Shown here: in pieces, positions 51,187 through 59,939 of the stretch | How positions within the stretch are numbered: position 1 is the first letter of the stretch | How the letters are laid out: every line of letters starts with the position of its first letter | Origin: an uncultured Bacilli bacterium | GTDB taxonomy: Bacteria > Bacillota_I > Bacilli_A > RF39 > UBA660 | Assembly: GCA_947624565.1 (NCBI GenBank) | Contig: CANQKX010000006.1 | Span: 1 to 60,941 of the forward strand | Length of the DNA stretch: 60,941 bases | Direction: 5' to 3' | Notes under the pieces: generated by a model | Databases searched by the model: none | The model's input: only the letters and a program-made list of their open reading frames with translations | Told to the model about the DNA's origin: nothing | Position numbers and translations under genes: made by a program

Positions 51187-51420
51187 AATATCACACCCTT
51201 TTTAAATGCTAGTTTGATATTATAAAACATATTTTAAAATTTTACAAATATTTTTTTACTTAAAGGGTTTATTATTTTTCTTATATATTATTTTGAGATA
51301 GTTACATATATGCTTGTATCGTCTAAATTTGATAGATTATATATACAACCTATTTTAGTATAACTATAACTTATATCAAATGATTTATAAAATATATATA
51401 AACAGTCTTACCATAAAACA
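51187..51420. other. Gene-free AT-rich stretch
   Basis: I see no ORF, strong hairpin or clear promoter core here, though the promoter of the AbiEii-like gene should lie within it. Confidence 0.5.
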
Positions 51421-51984
51421 TTATTTTTTTTGAATCAAAATTGATGATTCTTCTTGATTAAAAAAATCTTTATCTACATAACCATTTTCTAAAAGAAAAT
51501 CTTCATAACTTATTCCTTTTTCATCTAAACTTTTAATAACTTCATTCATATATTGCTTTTTATTTTCATAATATTCATCATATATTTGATCACCATCTTC
51601 AAGCACTACTAAAATTCCTACCTGTGTATAACAAAATGAATCATATCCATTATTTTCCATATTTGAAATAAATATTTCATAGTCTTTATTATTTCCAAAT
51701 TGTTCTTTTACTTCAGATAGATTTAATCTTTTACCAAAATAAAAATATTCAGAAAAATTATATTTTTTTAAAGCATGTCTGCTTTTTCCATTTATTAAAA
51801 ATTCTTGATTAAAAAATCTGAAACCAATCATTTCGCCATCATTTTTTATTAACTCGGGAAGTCTATATTTAACTTCCTCTATACTTGATTTACCATTTAT
51901 ATAAAACTTTTCTACATAACTTTTATTATCTTTGTATACTTTATAATTTATATTATTATTTTCTTTTTCAATTTTATCTTTCAT
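51421..51984 (-). CDS. Unrecognised 187-aa soluble protein
   Basis: The ATG at 51984 has GAAGGAG upstream. It is a mixed alpha/beta protein without membrane segments, with strand-like YIDGKSS-type turns (YVEKFYINGKSSIEEVKYRL; FRFFNQEFLINGKSRHALKK). The middle helical part is LSEVKEQFGNNKDYEIFISN and the tail is acidic. No family recognised. It stands alone between gene-free stretches. Confidence 0.65.
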   Translation of the reverse strand: MKDKIEKENNNINYKVYKDNKSYVEKFYINGKSSIEEVKYRLPELIKNDGEMIGFRFFNQEFLINGKSRHALKKYNFSEYFYFGKRLNLSEVKEQFGNNKDYEIFISNMENNGYDSFCYTQVGILVVLEDGDQIYDEYYENKKQYMNEVIKSLDEKGISYEDFLLENGYVDKDFFNQEESSILIQKK

Positions 51985-52204
51985 AAAAAACTCCTTCATT
52001 TATTTTTAAAATTATATAAAATTAGCAATTACTTAAATAAATTTTACTATTAAACATATAATTCATGTAAACTTTTTTTAAATTCAACTTAATTTAAAAT
52101 CATCTTTTTATTATCACAATAAAACTATTGTTAATAATTAAAGGTTAAGTTTAGAAAATCATAACTATTTTAAGACTACCATCTTTGCAAACTAAACTAT
52201 ATCA
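51985..52204. other. Gene-free AT-rich stretch
   Basis: About 220 bp without a supported ORF or hairpin; nothing recognisable seen. Confidence 0.5.
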
Positions 52205-52645
52205 TTATTTTAAAGAAAAATTTTTATCTTTGTTAATTGAAAGATCTGTGATTTGTTGCATACTTTCAAATTGTTTTAAAATATTACTATTAAAATCTAA
52301 TTTATTATCATCATATACAAAATGATTAATATCTATATCTTGCATATCTATAAAATGATATGATGCAAATAAATTAGTACCTGTAACTTGAGTAAATAAA
52401 TCTATTATTTTTTTCTTTTTATTTTCATTTATATCTTTTTTTATGATTAATGTAAAACTACCATTCTGTTTTTGAAATGATATAGAAAAATCATTATCAT
52501 CGAAACCTTCAATATTTGATTTTTCTATTATTAACTCTATATTATCATAATTAATTTGATTTACTTTAAATTTTATTTTATCTTTTAATTTGTCTATTAT
52601 AGAATATATAGTAAAAATATATAATTCTTCTTCCTGTTTTGTCAT
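52205..52645 (-). CDS. Unrecognised 146-aa soluble protein
   Basis: It begins MTKQEEELYIFTIYSIIDKL with GGAGG upstream, so translation is well supported. A central beta part (ISFQKQNGSFTLIIKKDINE) is followed by helices and a C-terminal region (HFIDMQDIDINHFVYDDNK). It has no membrane segment and no catalytic motif, and I recognise no family. Its neighbour downstream is the 187-aa unknown; a gap without a clear terminator separates them. Confidence 0.65.
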   Translation of the reverse strand: MTKQEEELYIFTIYSIIDKLKDKIKFKVNQINYDNIELIIEKSNIEGFDDNDFSISFQKQNGSFTLIIKKDINENKKKKIIDLFTQVTGTNLFASYHFIDMQDIDINHFVYDDNKLDFNSNILKQFESMQQITDLSINKDKNFSLK

Positions 52646-52752
52646 AATATTCCTCCTTTTATATTATATGCTATATATTTATAAATATAATATGACATAA
52701 ATATTTCTAATAATATTTAAAAATTTATAATTTTTCATCATATTGAATTATT

Positions 52753-53727
52753 CTAATTTTGCATTAATATATGTTGACCTTTTACTAGATCATAGTTAAT
52801 TAATTTTTCACTATCTAAATTTTCTTTATACATATCAACTGCAGTAATTTGACTATTTTCATAAGTTGTATAGTAATATATACCTTTATCCATATTACAA
52901 CAAGAACTATATATAGTTATTTCATATTTATCTTCTCCCATATGAACACAGCCTCTTTGTTGATCTACAGAACCTAAAATATGAAAAAATTGACTAATAC
53001 TTTCTGATTCTGTATTTCCAGATAAAGAATTCATTTTTGTAAATGTTGCCTTTACAAATCTTGATGCAGATGATAAATCACCTGGCAAACCTAAAGCACC
53101 CATACCACGGCTATAAATATCGAAATCTAATTTTTTAGAAAAGTTATTTACTGGTGTCTCAATAGATAAACTCATATAATTATTTAAATTAAACATATGA
53201 ATATCAAAAGTTGGATTATTAGTTAAAACTCCAACAGGATTATCATATATTTTTAGACCTTCTTTTACAGATTCAACTGTAATTGAATTTTCTTTATCTG
53301 AAATAATCCAGTGTAATGCAGATGCTGGTAATTTACTACTAAAATCAATATTAACTATATTTATTTTATTTAATAATTCCTTTACTTCTTTTATATTACT
53401 ACATTGTGATAAAATCCAAGGAATAAATTCAAATGATGCGATATTATCTTTACCAATTTGTTCTTCTTTATAATTTGCATTTTTAGGAAAATTTAAACCT
53501 GCCATTCCTAATCCTTTTTCATTAATTGCATCATAATATAATGGATAATTATCTGATACATATGCCATTCCTATAATTGCATAATGTTTATTAATATCAT
53601 CTACTTTTCTAAATTTAAAAGGATAATTTCTTGGTGTTATTGTTATAGTTTCATTATAAGAATATTCTAAATCAAGGTTCCTTCCAAAATAATGATCTTT
53701 TGTATTATAAGTTATTGCAGTACACAT
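52753..53727 (-). CDS. Bile salt hydrolase / choloylglycine hydrolase
   Basis: This 324-aa Ntn-hydrolase removes glycine or taurine from conjugated bile acids. The nucleophile Cys2 (MCTAITYNTK), Arg16 and Asp19 (HYFGRNLDLEYSYNETI), the Asn in GLNFPKNANY, the Asn in GVLTNNP and the Arg in SRGMGALGLPGDLSSASRF are all in place. These are the residues of active bile salt hydrolases rather than penicillin V acylases. No signal peptide is present, so it is intracellular. The gene has its own extended -10 (TGATATAAT) upstream and marks a host-gut lifestyle. Confidence 0.93.
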   Translation of the reverse strand: MCTAITYNTKDHYFGRNLDLEYSYNETITITPRNYPFKFRKVDDINKHYAIIGMAYVSDNYPLYYDAINEKGLGMAGLNFPKNANYKEEQIGKDNIASFEFIPWILSQCSNIKEVKELLNKINIVNIDFSSKLPASALHWIISDKENSITVESVKEGLKIYDNPVGVLTNNPTFDIHMFNLNNYMSLSIETPVNNFSKKLDFDIYSRGMGALGLPGDLSSASRFVKATFTKMNSLSGNTESESISQFFHILGSVDQQRGCVHMGEDKYEITIYSSCCNMDKGIYYYTTYENSQITAVDMYKENLDSEKLINYDLVKGQHILMQN

Positions 53728-53773
53728 AAATATTACCTTCCTTTCGTACTATTATTTCACAAAATATTATATC

Positions 53774-53808
53774 ATAAAAAAAGCAAACTTTATATATTGT
53801 TTGCTTAT
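53774..53808 (-). terminator. Terminator after the ABC-2 permease operon
   Basis: AAGCAAAC-AATATATAAA-GTTTGCTT followed by T5 on the minus strand. Confidence 0.8.
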
Positions 53809-53931
53809 ACAAATTATAATTTAAATTTTAACCTAGTGTCTTTCTTAAAAATTTTTATTTTTGTACTAAATACCTCACTATTCTTTATAACATATATAAC
53901 AGATTATACTTACTTTTCATAATATTTTCTT

Positions 53932-54564
53932 TTAAAATTCTTTTTTACTAAATATTTTTTCTGATACTTTATATGATATATAAACCATAGCAATCATTAT
54001 TATAACTAATATTATTACTATGTAATTTTCTAAAAATGATAATGTTTTTGCAATAAAAGATAAATCTATATATTGAGAAAGAAAACCAAATACAATAACT
54101 ATACCAAATACAAGTAAAAAGATACCAATTCTTGCTTTTTCAACACCAAATTTATAAATAATTGGGTACATAATAGTTAAAACTAATAACGTTCCAAATA
54201 ACGTTCCAAACATTGTTACTAATATTTGTTCATAGTTAATAGTTTTAGTATTAACATAAGAAATAATAAAAGATAAAATAATTGTGATTAGACAAACCAT
54301 AAGAGTCATTAAAATTGTTGTTATATACTTAGATTTTACACTATTTTTTCTTCCATTAGGTAATGAAATACAATAAGCATCCCATTTATTATAATTGTCA
54401 TAACTAAATGATGAAATCATTATCATTACACACATAAATGGTAAGATAAACGATATATCCATTTTTCCCATTAAACCCATTATTGCATATACAAAAATTA
54501 ATACACCCAGTAATTTAAAATTACTTTTAATCATTGCTAAATCTTTTTTAATAAATCCTATCAT
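53932..54564 (-). CDS. ABC-2 type permease
   Basis: This 210-aa protein has six hydrophobic helices (LLGVLIFVYAIMGLMGKM; FILPFMCVMIMISSFSYDNY; YIVIILVIIMIAMVYISYKV) and the cytoplasmic GRKNSVKSKYITTIL segment common in ABC-2 membrane proteins of YtrC/D-like exporters. It starts at the last base of the ATPase stop (ATGA-type overlap) and forms the membrane half of that transporter. The substrate is unknown; antimicrobial peptide resistance or wall-stress roles are typical of GntR-linked systems. Confidence 0.87.
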   Translation of the reverse strand: MIGFIKKDLAMIKSNFKLLGVLIFVYAIMGLMGKMDISFILPFMCVMIMISSFSYDNYNKWDAYCISLPNGRKNSVKSKYITTILMTLMVCLITIILSFIISYVNTKTINYEQILVTMFGTLFGTLLVLTIMYPIIYKFGVEKARIGIFLLVFGIVIVFGFLSQYIDLSFIAKTLSFLENYIVIILVIIMIAMVYISYKVSEKIFSKKEF

Positions 54565-55421
54565 TATTCTTCCCCCTTAATCATCAAAACCATAAGGTCA
54601 TCTAATGTTATTTTATCTATTACAGCAATATTATATTTTGATTTAAAGTCCTTTTTGTTTTCAACTAATACTTCATATTCATATTTTGTTTTTTTATATT
54701 TAATATAATCTTTTTTATCAATTTCTTTAAACTCTTTTTCTGTACATTTTACTATACCGTATTTATCTAATAATTCATTTGTTGTTTTAGATAAAACAAT
54801 CTCACCATTATTTATAAAAGTTATATAATCGGCTATATGTTCTAAATCAGTAGTAATATGACTAGAAAGTAAAATAGAACACTCATCTTTTTCTAGTATA
54901 CTTTGAAATATTTGAATTACTTCTGCTCTAGCAACAGGATCAAGACCTGATGTTGGCTCATCTAATATTAAAAGTTTAGGATGATGTGATAATGCAGTTG
55001 CTATTTCTAGTTTTTTTCTCATTCCTTTGGAAAAGGTTTTAATTTGTTTATTAGATAATAACGAAAATTTTTTTAAGTAATCACTAAACATATTTGAATC
55101 CCAATTTTTATAAATACCTTTCATGGTATTATTTATATCATCTGGTGTAAGAATCTCTGGAAAAAACATATCATCTAAAACAACTCCAATATCCTCTTTT
55201 ATTTTTTCATCATATTTACGATTATCTAATCCAAAAATTTTAATTTCTCCAGTATATGATTTAATAATATCTAATATAGCTTTTATTGTTGTAGTCTTAC
55301 CTGCACCATTTTCACCTATAAAACCCATAATCATACCTTTTGGTAAAGTAAACGATATATTTTTAAGTTCAAAATTATCATATTTTTTACAAAGATTTTT
55401 AATTTCTAAAATATTTCCCAT
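54564..55421 (-). CDS. ABC transporter ATP-binding protein
   Basis: This 285-aa protein has Walker A GFIGENGAGKTTTIKA, the signature TFSKGMRKKLEIATAL, Walker B LLILDEPTSGLDPVA and the H-loop SSHITTDLEHI. An extra C-terminal domain of about 70 residues is typical of YtrB/BcrA types. The start at 55421 (MGNILEIKNLCKKY) has GGAGG upstream; the track adds six codons. It is one base downstream of the GntR regulator and directly upstream of its permease. Confidence 0.95.
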   Translation of the reverse strand: MGNILEIKNLCKKYDNFELKNISFTLPKGMIMGFIGENGAGKTTTIKAILDIIKSYTGEIKIFGLDNRKYDEKIKEDIGVVLDDMFFPEILTPDDINNTMKGIYKNWDSNMFSDYLKKFSLLSNKQIKTFSKGMRKKLEIATALSHHPKLLILDEPTSGLDPVARAEVIQIFQSILEKDECSILLSSHITTDLEHIADYITFINNGEIVLSKTTNELLDKYGIVKCTEKEFKEIDKKDYIKYKKTKYEYEVLVENKKDFKSKYNIAVIDKITLDDLMVLMIKGEE

Positions 55422-55422
55422 T

Positions 55423-55800
55423 TTATTTATCCTCCTCATACAATATATTTAACATTTCATTTAGCGTTTTCTTGTTTATATTATTCATTTTAGCAATAGT
55501 AACTGCCTTATCCATATGTTCTTCTATCTTATTTAATTGTTCTTCTAAAGCAACATCTTTATTTATTTTAGCAACATAGAAACCTTTGGATGGAACATTT
55601 TTTACATAACCCTCTTTTACTAATTCCTCATAAGCATTTTTTGTTGTTATAACACTACAACGAAGATCTTTAGCTAAAGTTCTTATGGATGGTAATAATT
55701 CATTTTCTTTTAGTTCATTAGAAACTATTTTAACTTTTATTTGTTCTTTAATTTGTTCATAAATAGGAACACCATTTGAATTACTTATTATAATTTCCAT
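55423..55800 (-). CDS. GntR-family (YtrA-type) transcriptional regulator
   Basis: This 125-aa protein has an N-terminal winged helix (GVPIYEQIKEQIKVKIVSNE, LLPSIRTLAKDLRCSVITTK, EGYVKNVPSKGFYVA). The short C-terminal dimerisation helices end MLNILYEEDK, the YtrA subfamily form. It is first in the operon with the ABC ATPase and permease. The promoter carries a likely operator with TGTGTATA/TATATACA arms around the -10, and a near copy lies upstream of the 57896 gene. Autorepression relieved by wall-active agents would fit the family. Confidence 0.93.
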   Translation of the reverse strand: MEIIISNSNGVPIYEQIKEQIKVKIVSNELKENELLPSIRTLAKDLRCSVITTKNAYEELVKEGYVKNVPSKGFYVAKINKDVALEEQLNKIEEHMDKAVTIAKMNNINKKTLNEMLNILYEEDK

Positions 55801-55804
55801 AGTT

Positions 55805-55860
55805 CACCTCTTTGTATATATACATTATATACAGACTATACACAGTTGTCAATGCATATA
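55805..55860 (-). promoter_or_regulatory. Consensus promoter and probable GntR operator, copy 1
   Basis: TTGACA (55847-55852), a 17-bp spacer and TATAAT (55824-55829) on the minus strand, flanked by TGTGTATA and TATATACA arms. About 85 percent identical to the stretch at 58447-58506. Confidence 0.85.
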
Positions 55861-55867
55861 ATTAAAA

Positions 55868-55897
55868 AATATAAAAAAGCAAATCATTCAAGATCTG
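55868..55897 (-). terminator. Terminator after the 269-aa gene
   Basis: AGCAGATC-TTGAAT-GATTTGCT followed by T6 on the minus strand. Confidence 0.7.
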
Positions 55898-55940
55898 CTC
55901 GATAAACTGTAATATGTATTATTTTATTTTTTATATAAAT

Positions 55941-56750
55941 TTAATTATTTCCTTCCCATATTTCAAAATGTAAATTGTCAGCACTAGGTAGGCAAACAGC
56001 ATACTTATCCTCATCTATTCTCCAATAGTCTCTAACAAGACCTGATCCAACTGTTCCACTTGGTTCCCCTATCTCTAATATAAGATCTTCGTACGTTATA
56101 TTACTATCAAGAGTTAAAAAATATTCTTCTGGAATTTCATTTATCAAATCAGACTTTATATTATATGCAATTAAACCTCCAACTTTTGTTGTTCTTGAAT
56201 TTGCTTTATGCTTCCCAAATTTATTTTTTTTGTCAATAAAATCTAAATATGAATAATGTTCTTTTACTTTTTCTTTTAATTTTGTATCATCCATACCAAA
56301 TGATATTACTTTATTTTCAATATTATCTGGAAACATATTTTTTATTGAAGAAGTATAATAACTTCCATCCTCAGGAGTTTCATAATCTATAACTTCATTA
56401 TTTTCAAAAATAAATTTATATGCCATAGAAGAACCTTCACTAATTTGTAATTCATTATTTTCTACATAATATGATTCTTCTAATATCCACATATAGGCAA
56501 TTTTTTTATTATCTTTTTCTTCAATTCCAAATCCTTCATAATCTGTAAAAACTTGATAATCTTGTTTGTCCTTATCACGACTTTCTATTTTACTTTGTTT
56601 TACAATATAATTAATTGCTTTATCATATAAAAATTCATAATCTGTTATAAAAATAGCATTCTCTTTTTTAGTTAATATGAAAGTTCCTATAATAATTCCT
56701 ATAACAATTATTATTAAAGAAAAAACCAAAAAACATATTTTTTTATTCAT
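55941..56750 (-). CDS. Membrane-anchored protein of unknown function
   Basis: The protein is 269 aa from the ATG at 56750, which has GAGGTATATT upstream. One N-terminal helix (ICFLVFSLIIIVIGIIIGTF) leads to an external domain of about 235 residues, with DYQVFTDYEGFGIEEKDNKK and EDKYAVCLPSADNLHFEIWE. Strand-rich, no family recognised. It ends the run of four unknown genes (58447 down to 55941) that starts from the second GntR-type promoter. Confidence 0.65.
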   Translation of the reverse strand: MNKKICFLVFSLIIIVIGIIIGTFILTKKENAIFITDYEFLYDKAINYIVKQSKIESRDKDKQDYQVFTDYEGFGIEEKDNKKIAYMWILEESYYVENNELQISEGSSMAYKFIFENNEVIDYETPEDGSYYTSSIKNMFPDNIENKVISFGMDDTKLKEKVKEHYSYLDFIDKKNKFGKHKANSRTTKVGGLIAYNIKSDLINEIPEEYFLTLDSNITYEDLILEIGEPSGTVGSGLVRDYWRIDEDKYAVCLPSADNLHFEIWEGNN

Positions 56751-56793
56751 AATATACCTCATTTCTACAAATTACTCATCTAATACTATTTTT

Positions 56794-57417
56794 TTATTTT
56801 AAATCTATCTTTTCAATATTCATTTCTGTAAAATTACTATTAAATTTTTCTACCCATTCTTCTGTATTATAAAACAATATACAATTTTGCCAGCCATCAC
56901 TAGAAACATATAAAAACTTTTTAGAATTGTTTTCTTGTAAAATTTTATTTATATAACCTATCATTTCCATATCAAACCAATCATTTTGCACTTTTGCTAT
57001 ATATTTATATTCTTTACCATTCAATTTAAAACTAACTATTTTCTCTCCAGTTCCTTTTTCATAATCAATATTATTATTATCTTCTAATATATCAGTAATC
57101 TTTAATTCATCATTTGAAAGTTTATTTACAAAATTTAAAAATATTGTATACATCATATCTATGTCAATTACTTCAGTATCAAAAGAGTAAACATTATTTG
57201 AAAATAATTTGTATTCCTTATTTTCAACATTATATTCTGCTCTGCCTATATTATCTAGAATTAAACCTAATATTTGACTATTTTCCATATCATTAAGCAT
57301 ATCACTTGGCATTTGTGATATATTATTTATAGTACCATGTTTTTCTTGTTCAGTAACTGTTATATCAAGTAAACTCAATTTTTCCAAACTATTTTCTATA
57401 TAATTTTGTATTTTCAT
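56794..57417 (-). CDS. Unrecognised 207-aa soluble protein
   Basis: It is cytoplasmic, begins MKIQNYIENSLEKLSLLDIT and is acidic throughout, with EKIVSFKLNGKEYKYIAKVQ and WFDMEMIGYINKILQENNSK. The alternation suggests an alpha/beta fold like small immunity or SMI1-type proteins, but I cannot assign it. It lies between two membrane-anchored unknowns with short gaps, in the run of genes behind the 58.5-kb promoter. Confidence 0.6.
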   Translation of the reverse strand: MKIQNYIENSLEKLSLLDITVTEQEKHGTINNISQMPSDMLNDMENSQILGLILDNIGRAEYNVENKEYKLFSNNVYSFDTEVIDIDMMYTIFLNFVNKLSNDELKITDILEDNNNIDYEKGTGEKIVSFKLNGKEYKYIAKVQNDWFDMEMIGYINKILQENNSKKFLYVSSDGWQNCILFYNTEEWVEKFNSNFTEMNIEKIDLK

Positions 57418-57432
57418 ATTTTCTCCAACCTT

Positions 57433-57870
57433 TTAATCTATATATTCTATTCTAATATCATCAGGTAATAGTCTATCTTTTTTTTGATTTGTGCCACCAT
57501 ATTTTCCTTCAAAAATAACATCAATATTTACACTTTCATTTGCTTTCAATTCAAAAACTTTTTCTTTTCCATTTTCTTTTATTATTAAATTTTCATCACT
57601 TAATAAAGTACCAACATCTTCAGATGATTTCGCTTTAATATAGAAACTTTTATCTTCATCATAAACATTGTAAATATATAGTTTGCATTTAATATTTACA
57701 ACATCATTTTCTACATTAAAATCTTGAAAAGAAGATTTTTGATAATTTATTCTTACTGGATTAGTTTCCCTATTTTTTCTTGATATTCCTGTTGCTATTC
57801 CGCAAAATAATCCCACAATAAATAAAACAATTCCTAATATTATTAGTGCAATTTTTATTTCTTTTTTCAT
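57433..57870 (-). CDS. Small membrane-anchored protein of unknown function
   Basis: The protein is 145 aa from the ATG at 57870, which has GGAGG upstream; the track adds six codons. One N-terminal helix (IALIILGIVLFIVGLFCGIA) precedes an external strand-rich domain (FNVENDVVNIKCKLYIYNVY; VFELKANESVNIDVIFEGKY). This resembles a small immunoglobulin-like or DUF4352-style domain, but the family is not certain. It lies in the run of four genes of the 58.5-kb promoter. Confidence 0.62.
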   Translation of the reverse strand: MKKEIKIALIILGIVLFIVGLFCGIATGISRKNRETNPVRINYQKSSFQDFNVENDVVNIKCKLYIYNVYDEDKSFYIKAKSSEDVGTLLSDENLIIKENGKEKVFELKANESVNIDVIFEGKYGGTNQKKDRLLPDDIRIEYID

Positions 57871-57895
57871 ACTATACCTCCAAAGCAAATTACTA

Positions 57896-58447
57896 TTATA
57901 TGTTAAATACTAATAAATATTTTTTATTATATTTTTCTATAGCCTCAATTATTTGTTCTTTGTAATCTCTGGATAAATTTATTACATTCTTCCTTTTATT
58001 TTTCTCTAATTCAGGCATAAAAAATATGCAATATTTTGTAACTAATATTTGTTTTATTTCCTTCCATTCAATAGAAGAAATTGTGTTAAAAGTTTTATTA
58101 TTAAGTTCAATTTTATCTTCATCTATTTTTAAAATTGAATTTGTTTCAGTTTTTGAATATATATTTAAATATTTATACCAAGCTATCGTTTTGCTTAAAG
58201 AAATTAAAAATGCAAATATTGCTATACCTAAGCCCAAAATAAATATAGATTCTTGGTATATTATTGAAAAACAAAGTACAAAAACTAAATAAATCAATAC
58301 AAATCCCAATATTAACTTCAATCTACTACTTCTTTTTATAATTTTTGAATGTGGATTTTTCATTAATTTTTTGTATAAGCACATAACACCATAAGATTCA
58401 TCTATAGTTTCTTTCTTATAATTGCATTTATTTATTATAATTTCCAT
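57896..58447 (-). CDS. Two-helix membrane protein, YcxB-like C-terminal domain
   Basis: This 183-aa protein has two membrane helices at about 47-85 (LKLILGFVLIYLVFVLCFSI; IFILGLGIAIFAFLISLSKT). After them comes DEDKIELNNKTFNTISSIEW and KQILVTKYCIFFMP, the pattern of YcxB-like proteins. Its leader and first codons (ATGGAAATTATAATA) copy those of the GntR gene, so it probably belongs to that regulon. It is first in the run of four genes. Confidence 0.65.
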   Translation of the reverse strand: MEIIINKCNYKKETIDESYGVMCLYKKLMKNPHSKIIKRSSRLKLILGFVLIYLVFVLCFSIIYQESIFILGLGIAIFAFLISLSKTIAWYKYLNIYSKTETNSILKIDEDKIELNNKTFNTISSIEWKEIKQILVTKYCIFFMPELEKNKRKNVINLSRDYKEQIIEAIEKYNKKYLLVFNI

Positions 58448-58506
58448 AGTTCACCTCTTTGTATGTATCAATTATATATAGGTTATACACAGTTGTCAAT
58501 ACGTAT
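58447..58506 (-). promoter_or_regulatory. Consensus promoter and probable GntR operator, copy 2
   Basis: TTGACA (58494-58499), a 17-bp spacer and TATAAT (58471-58476), with the same CAACTGTGTATA lead-in and AAAGAGGTGAACTATGG ribosome region as the GntR promoter at 55.8 kb. Confidence 0.85.
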
Positions 58507-58534
58507 AAAAAGATTATCAATTTTACTTGATAAT
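58507..58534 (-). terminator. Terminator after the ABC ATPase fragment
   Basis: AAGATTATCAA-GTAAAA-TTGATAATCTT followed by TTTA on the minus strand; an 11-bp perfect stem. Confidence 0.8.
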
Positions 58535-58603
58535 CTTACTTACACAAATTATAATTTGTTTAATTAATATTATATTATGAAAAGATTCAATTGTAATCTC
58601 TAC

Positions 58604-58999
58604 TTATTTATTGTTTTTTTCTTTAACTTTCTTTAAATCATATATAAAATCAACAGTATCACATACATTTTGAGAATGAGTTACAATGATGACACATTTA
58701 TTTTCTTCATGGGCTAATTTTTTAAATATATCTAAAATTTCAGTTTCTGTTTGCTTATCAAGGTTTCCTGTTGGTTCATCAGCAATTATCATTTTAGGGT
58801 TATAAGATAAACTTCTTGCAATAGCAACTCTTTGTTGTTCTCCACCAGATAATCTTAATACTTTACGATCTGCATAAGTTTCTTTTAATCCAACTTTTTC
58901 CATAAGTTCAATTGCTTTTTCCTTTTTGTTTTTAATTTTTAAACCATTAGCATCCATAGAAAGAATTATATTTTCACTTGCTGTCATAAAAGGAAGCAA
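58604..58999 (-). pseudogene. Truncated ABC transporter ATPase (MacB/LolD type), 5' half missing
   Basis: The 131 residues begin in the middle of the ATPase. The signature VLRLSGGEQQRVAIARSL, Walker B MIIADEPTGNLDKQTE and the H-loop IVTHSQ are intact. The Walker A loop and everything before LLPFMTASENI are gone. In frame, homology stops at a 25-bp hairpin (59002-59026), which occurs again at 59940. No permease adjoins it. The break looks like recombination or insertion at that repeat. It cannot bind ATP normally by itself. Confidence 0.88.
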
Positions 59000-59001
59000 A
59001 T

Positions 59002-59026
59002 AGCAAATCTCATATAGAGTTTGCTA
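59002..59026. repeat. 25-bp hairpin repeat, copy 1
   Basis: Identical over 25 bp to 59940-59964; internally AGCAAA-TCTCATATAGAG-TTTGCT. Here it sits at the break of the ABC ATPase fragment, without a T run. Confidence 0.85.
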
Positions 59027-59057
59027 ATATAAATTGACTTGTAACTTGTTAAACTAT

Positions 59058-59795
59058 TTAATTATAGAATTCTTTATATAACATATTTCCTTTTTCAATT
59101 ATCTCTTTGATTTTGGATTCTTCTATTTGTAATTCTTCACTTAATTTTTTCATATTACTAAAATCTTCATTTTTGAAACTAGAAGTAGATCCTATTGTCT
59201 CTTTATTATTTTTAGAATAAGTTGCTGCACTAAATTTGTTTTCACCACTCCAAGTTATTTCTGTATAATTGTTTTCATCTTCTATATCACAATATAAATT
59301 AGTATTATGAAAATGTAATGAAAAATCAAAGAAACTAGGCATTTGTTGATTTGGAACTCCAAAAGTTATATATTGATCATATTTCATAGAATAATAACCA
59401 TCCCTATTTTTATAAAAATGGTATTCTTCTAATGTTTCTTTAAAACTATTTTCTAATTTGTCTTTTGTATTAAAATATTTTATTCCATATATACCAAATG
59501 CACTTGCAATTAATAAAAGAATAAAGGCAATTATAACTAAAATCATTTTATATCTTTTAGTGTTTTTTACATTTTTATCAATTTCTTTTACCATAACCAT
59601 ATTCTCTTTTAATAAGATGTCTAGGGATATGTTAAATTTATCACTTATTTTTATAAGTGTTTCTATATCTGGATAATTTTTTCTATTTTCCCAATTTGAA
59701 ATAGTTTGTCTTGTAACATTTAAAATTTCTGCTAAGTCATCTTGAGACATCTTATTGTCCTTTCTTATTTTTTTTATTTTTTCATCCAGATTCAT
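59058..59795 (-). CDS. Membrane-bound XRE-family regulator
   Basis: This 245-aa protein has an N-terminal HTH (IRKDNKMSQDDLAEILNVTR, QTISNWENRKNYPDIETLIK). One membrane helix at about 80-105 (MILVIIAFILLLIASAFGIY) precedes an external domain of about 140 residues without recognised family. A DNA-binding domain tied to an external sensor suggests one-component membrane signalling. GGAGAGGAGG precedes the ATG. A perfect palindrome (59830-59845) lies about 35 bp upstream, possibly its own operator. The gene lies between two identical 25-bp hairpin repeats. Confidence 0.88.
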   Translation of the reverse strand: MNLDEKIKKIRKDNKMSQDDLAEILNVTRQTISNWENRKNYPDIETLIKISDKFNISLDILLKENMVMVKEIDKNVKNTKRYKMILVIIAFILLLIASAFGIYGIKYFNTKDKLENSFKETLEEYHFYKNRDGYYSMKYDQYITFGVPNQQMPSFFDFSLHFHNTNLYCDIEDENNYTEITWSGENKFSAATYSKNNKETIGSTSSFKNEDFSNMKKLSEELQIEESKIKEIIEKGNMLYKEFYN

Positions 59796-59829
59796 AAATT
59801 TTCCTCCTCTCCAACATCATAATATCAAT

Positions 59830-59845
59830 TACAATAAATATTGTA
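59830..59845. promoter_or_regulatory. 16-bp palindrome upstream of the XRE gene
   Basis: TACAATAAATATTGTA has perfect 7-bp arms about a two-base centre and lies in the promoter region of the regulator gene. Probable operator. Confidence 0.55.
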
Positions 59846-59939
59846 TATCAAATGTATTTTACATTTTAGCAAGAATTTCTTACTTTTATATTACTAATAC
59901 AAATTACTATTTGCTTCACAAATATTATATCAGAAAAAA

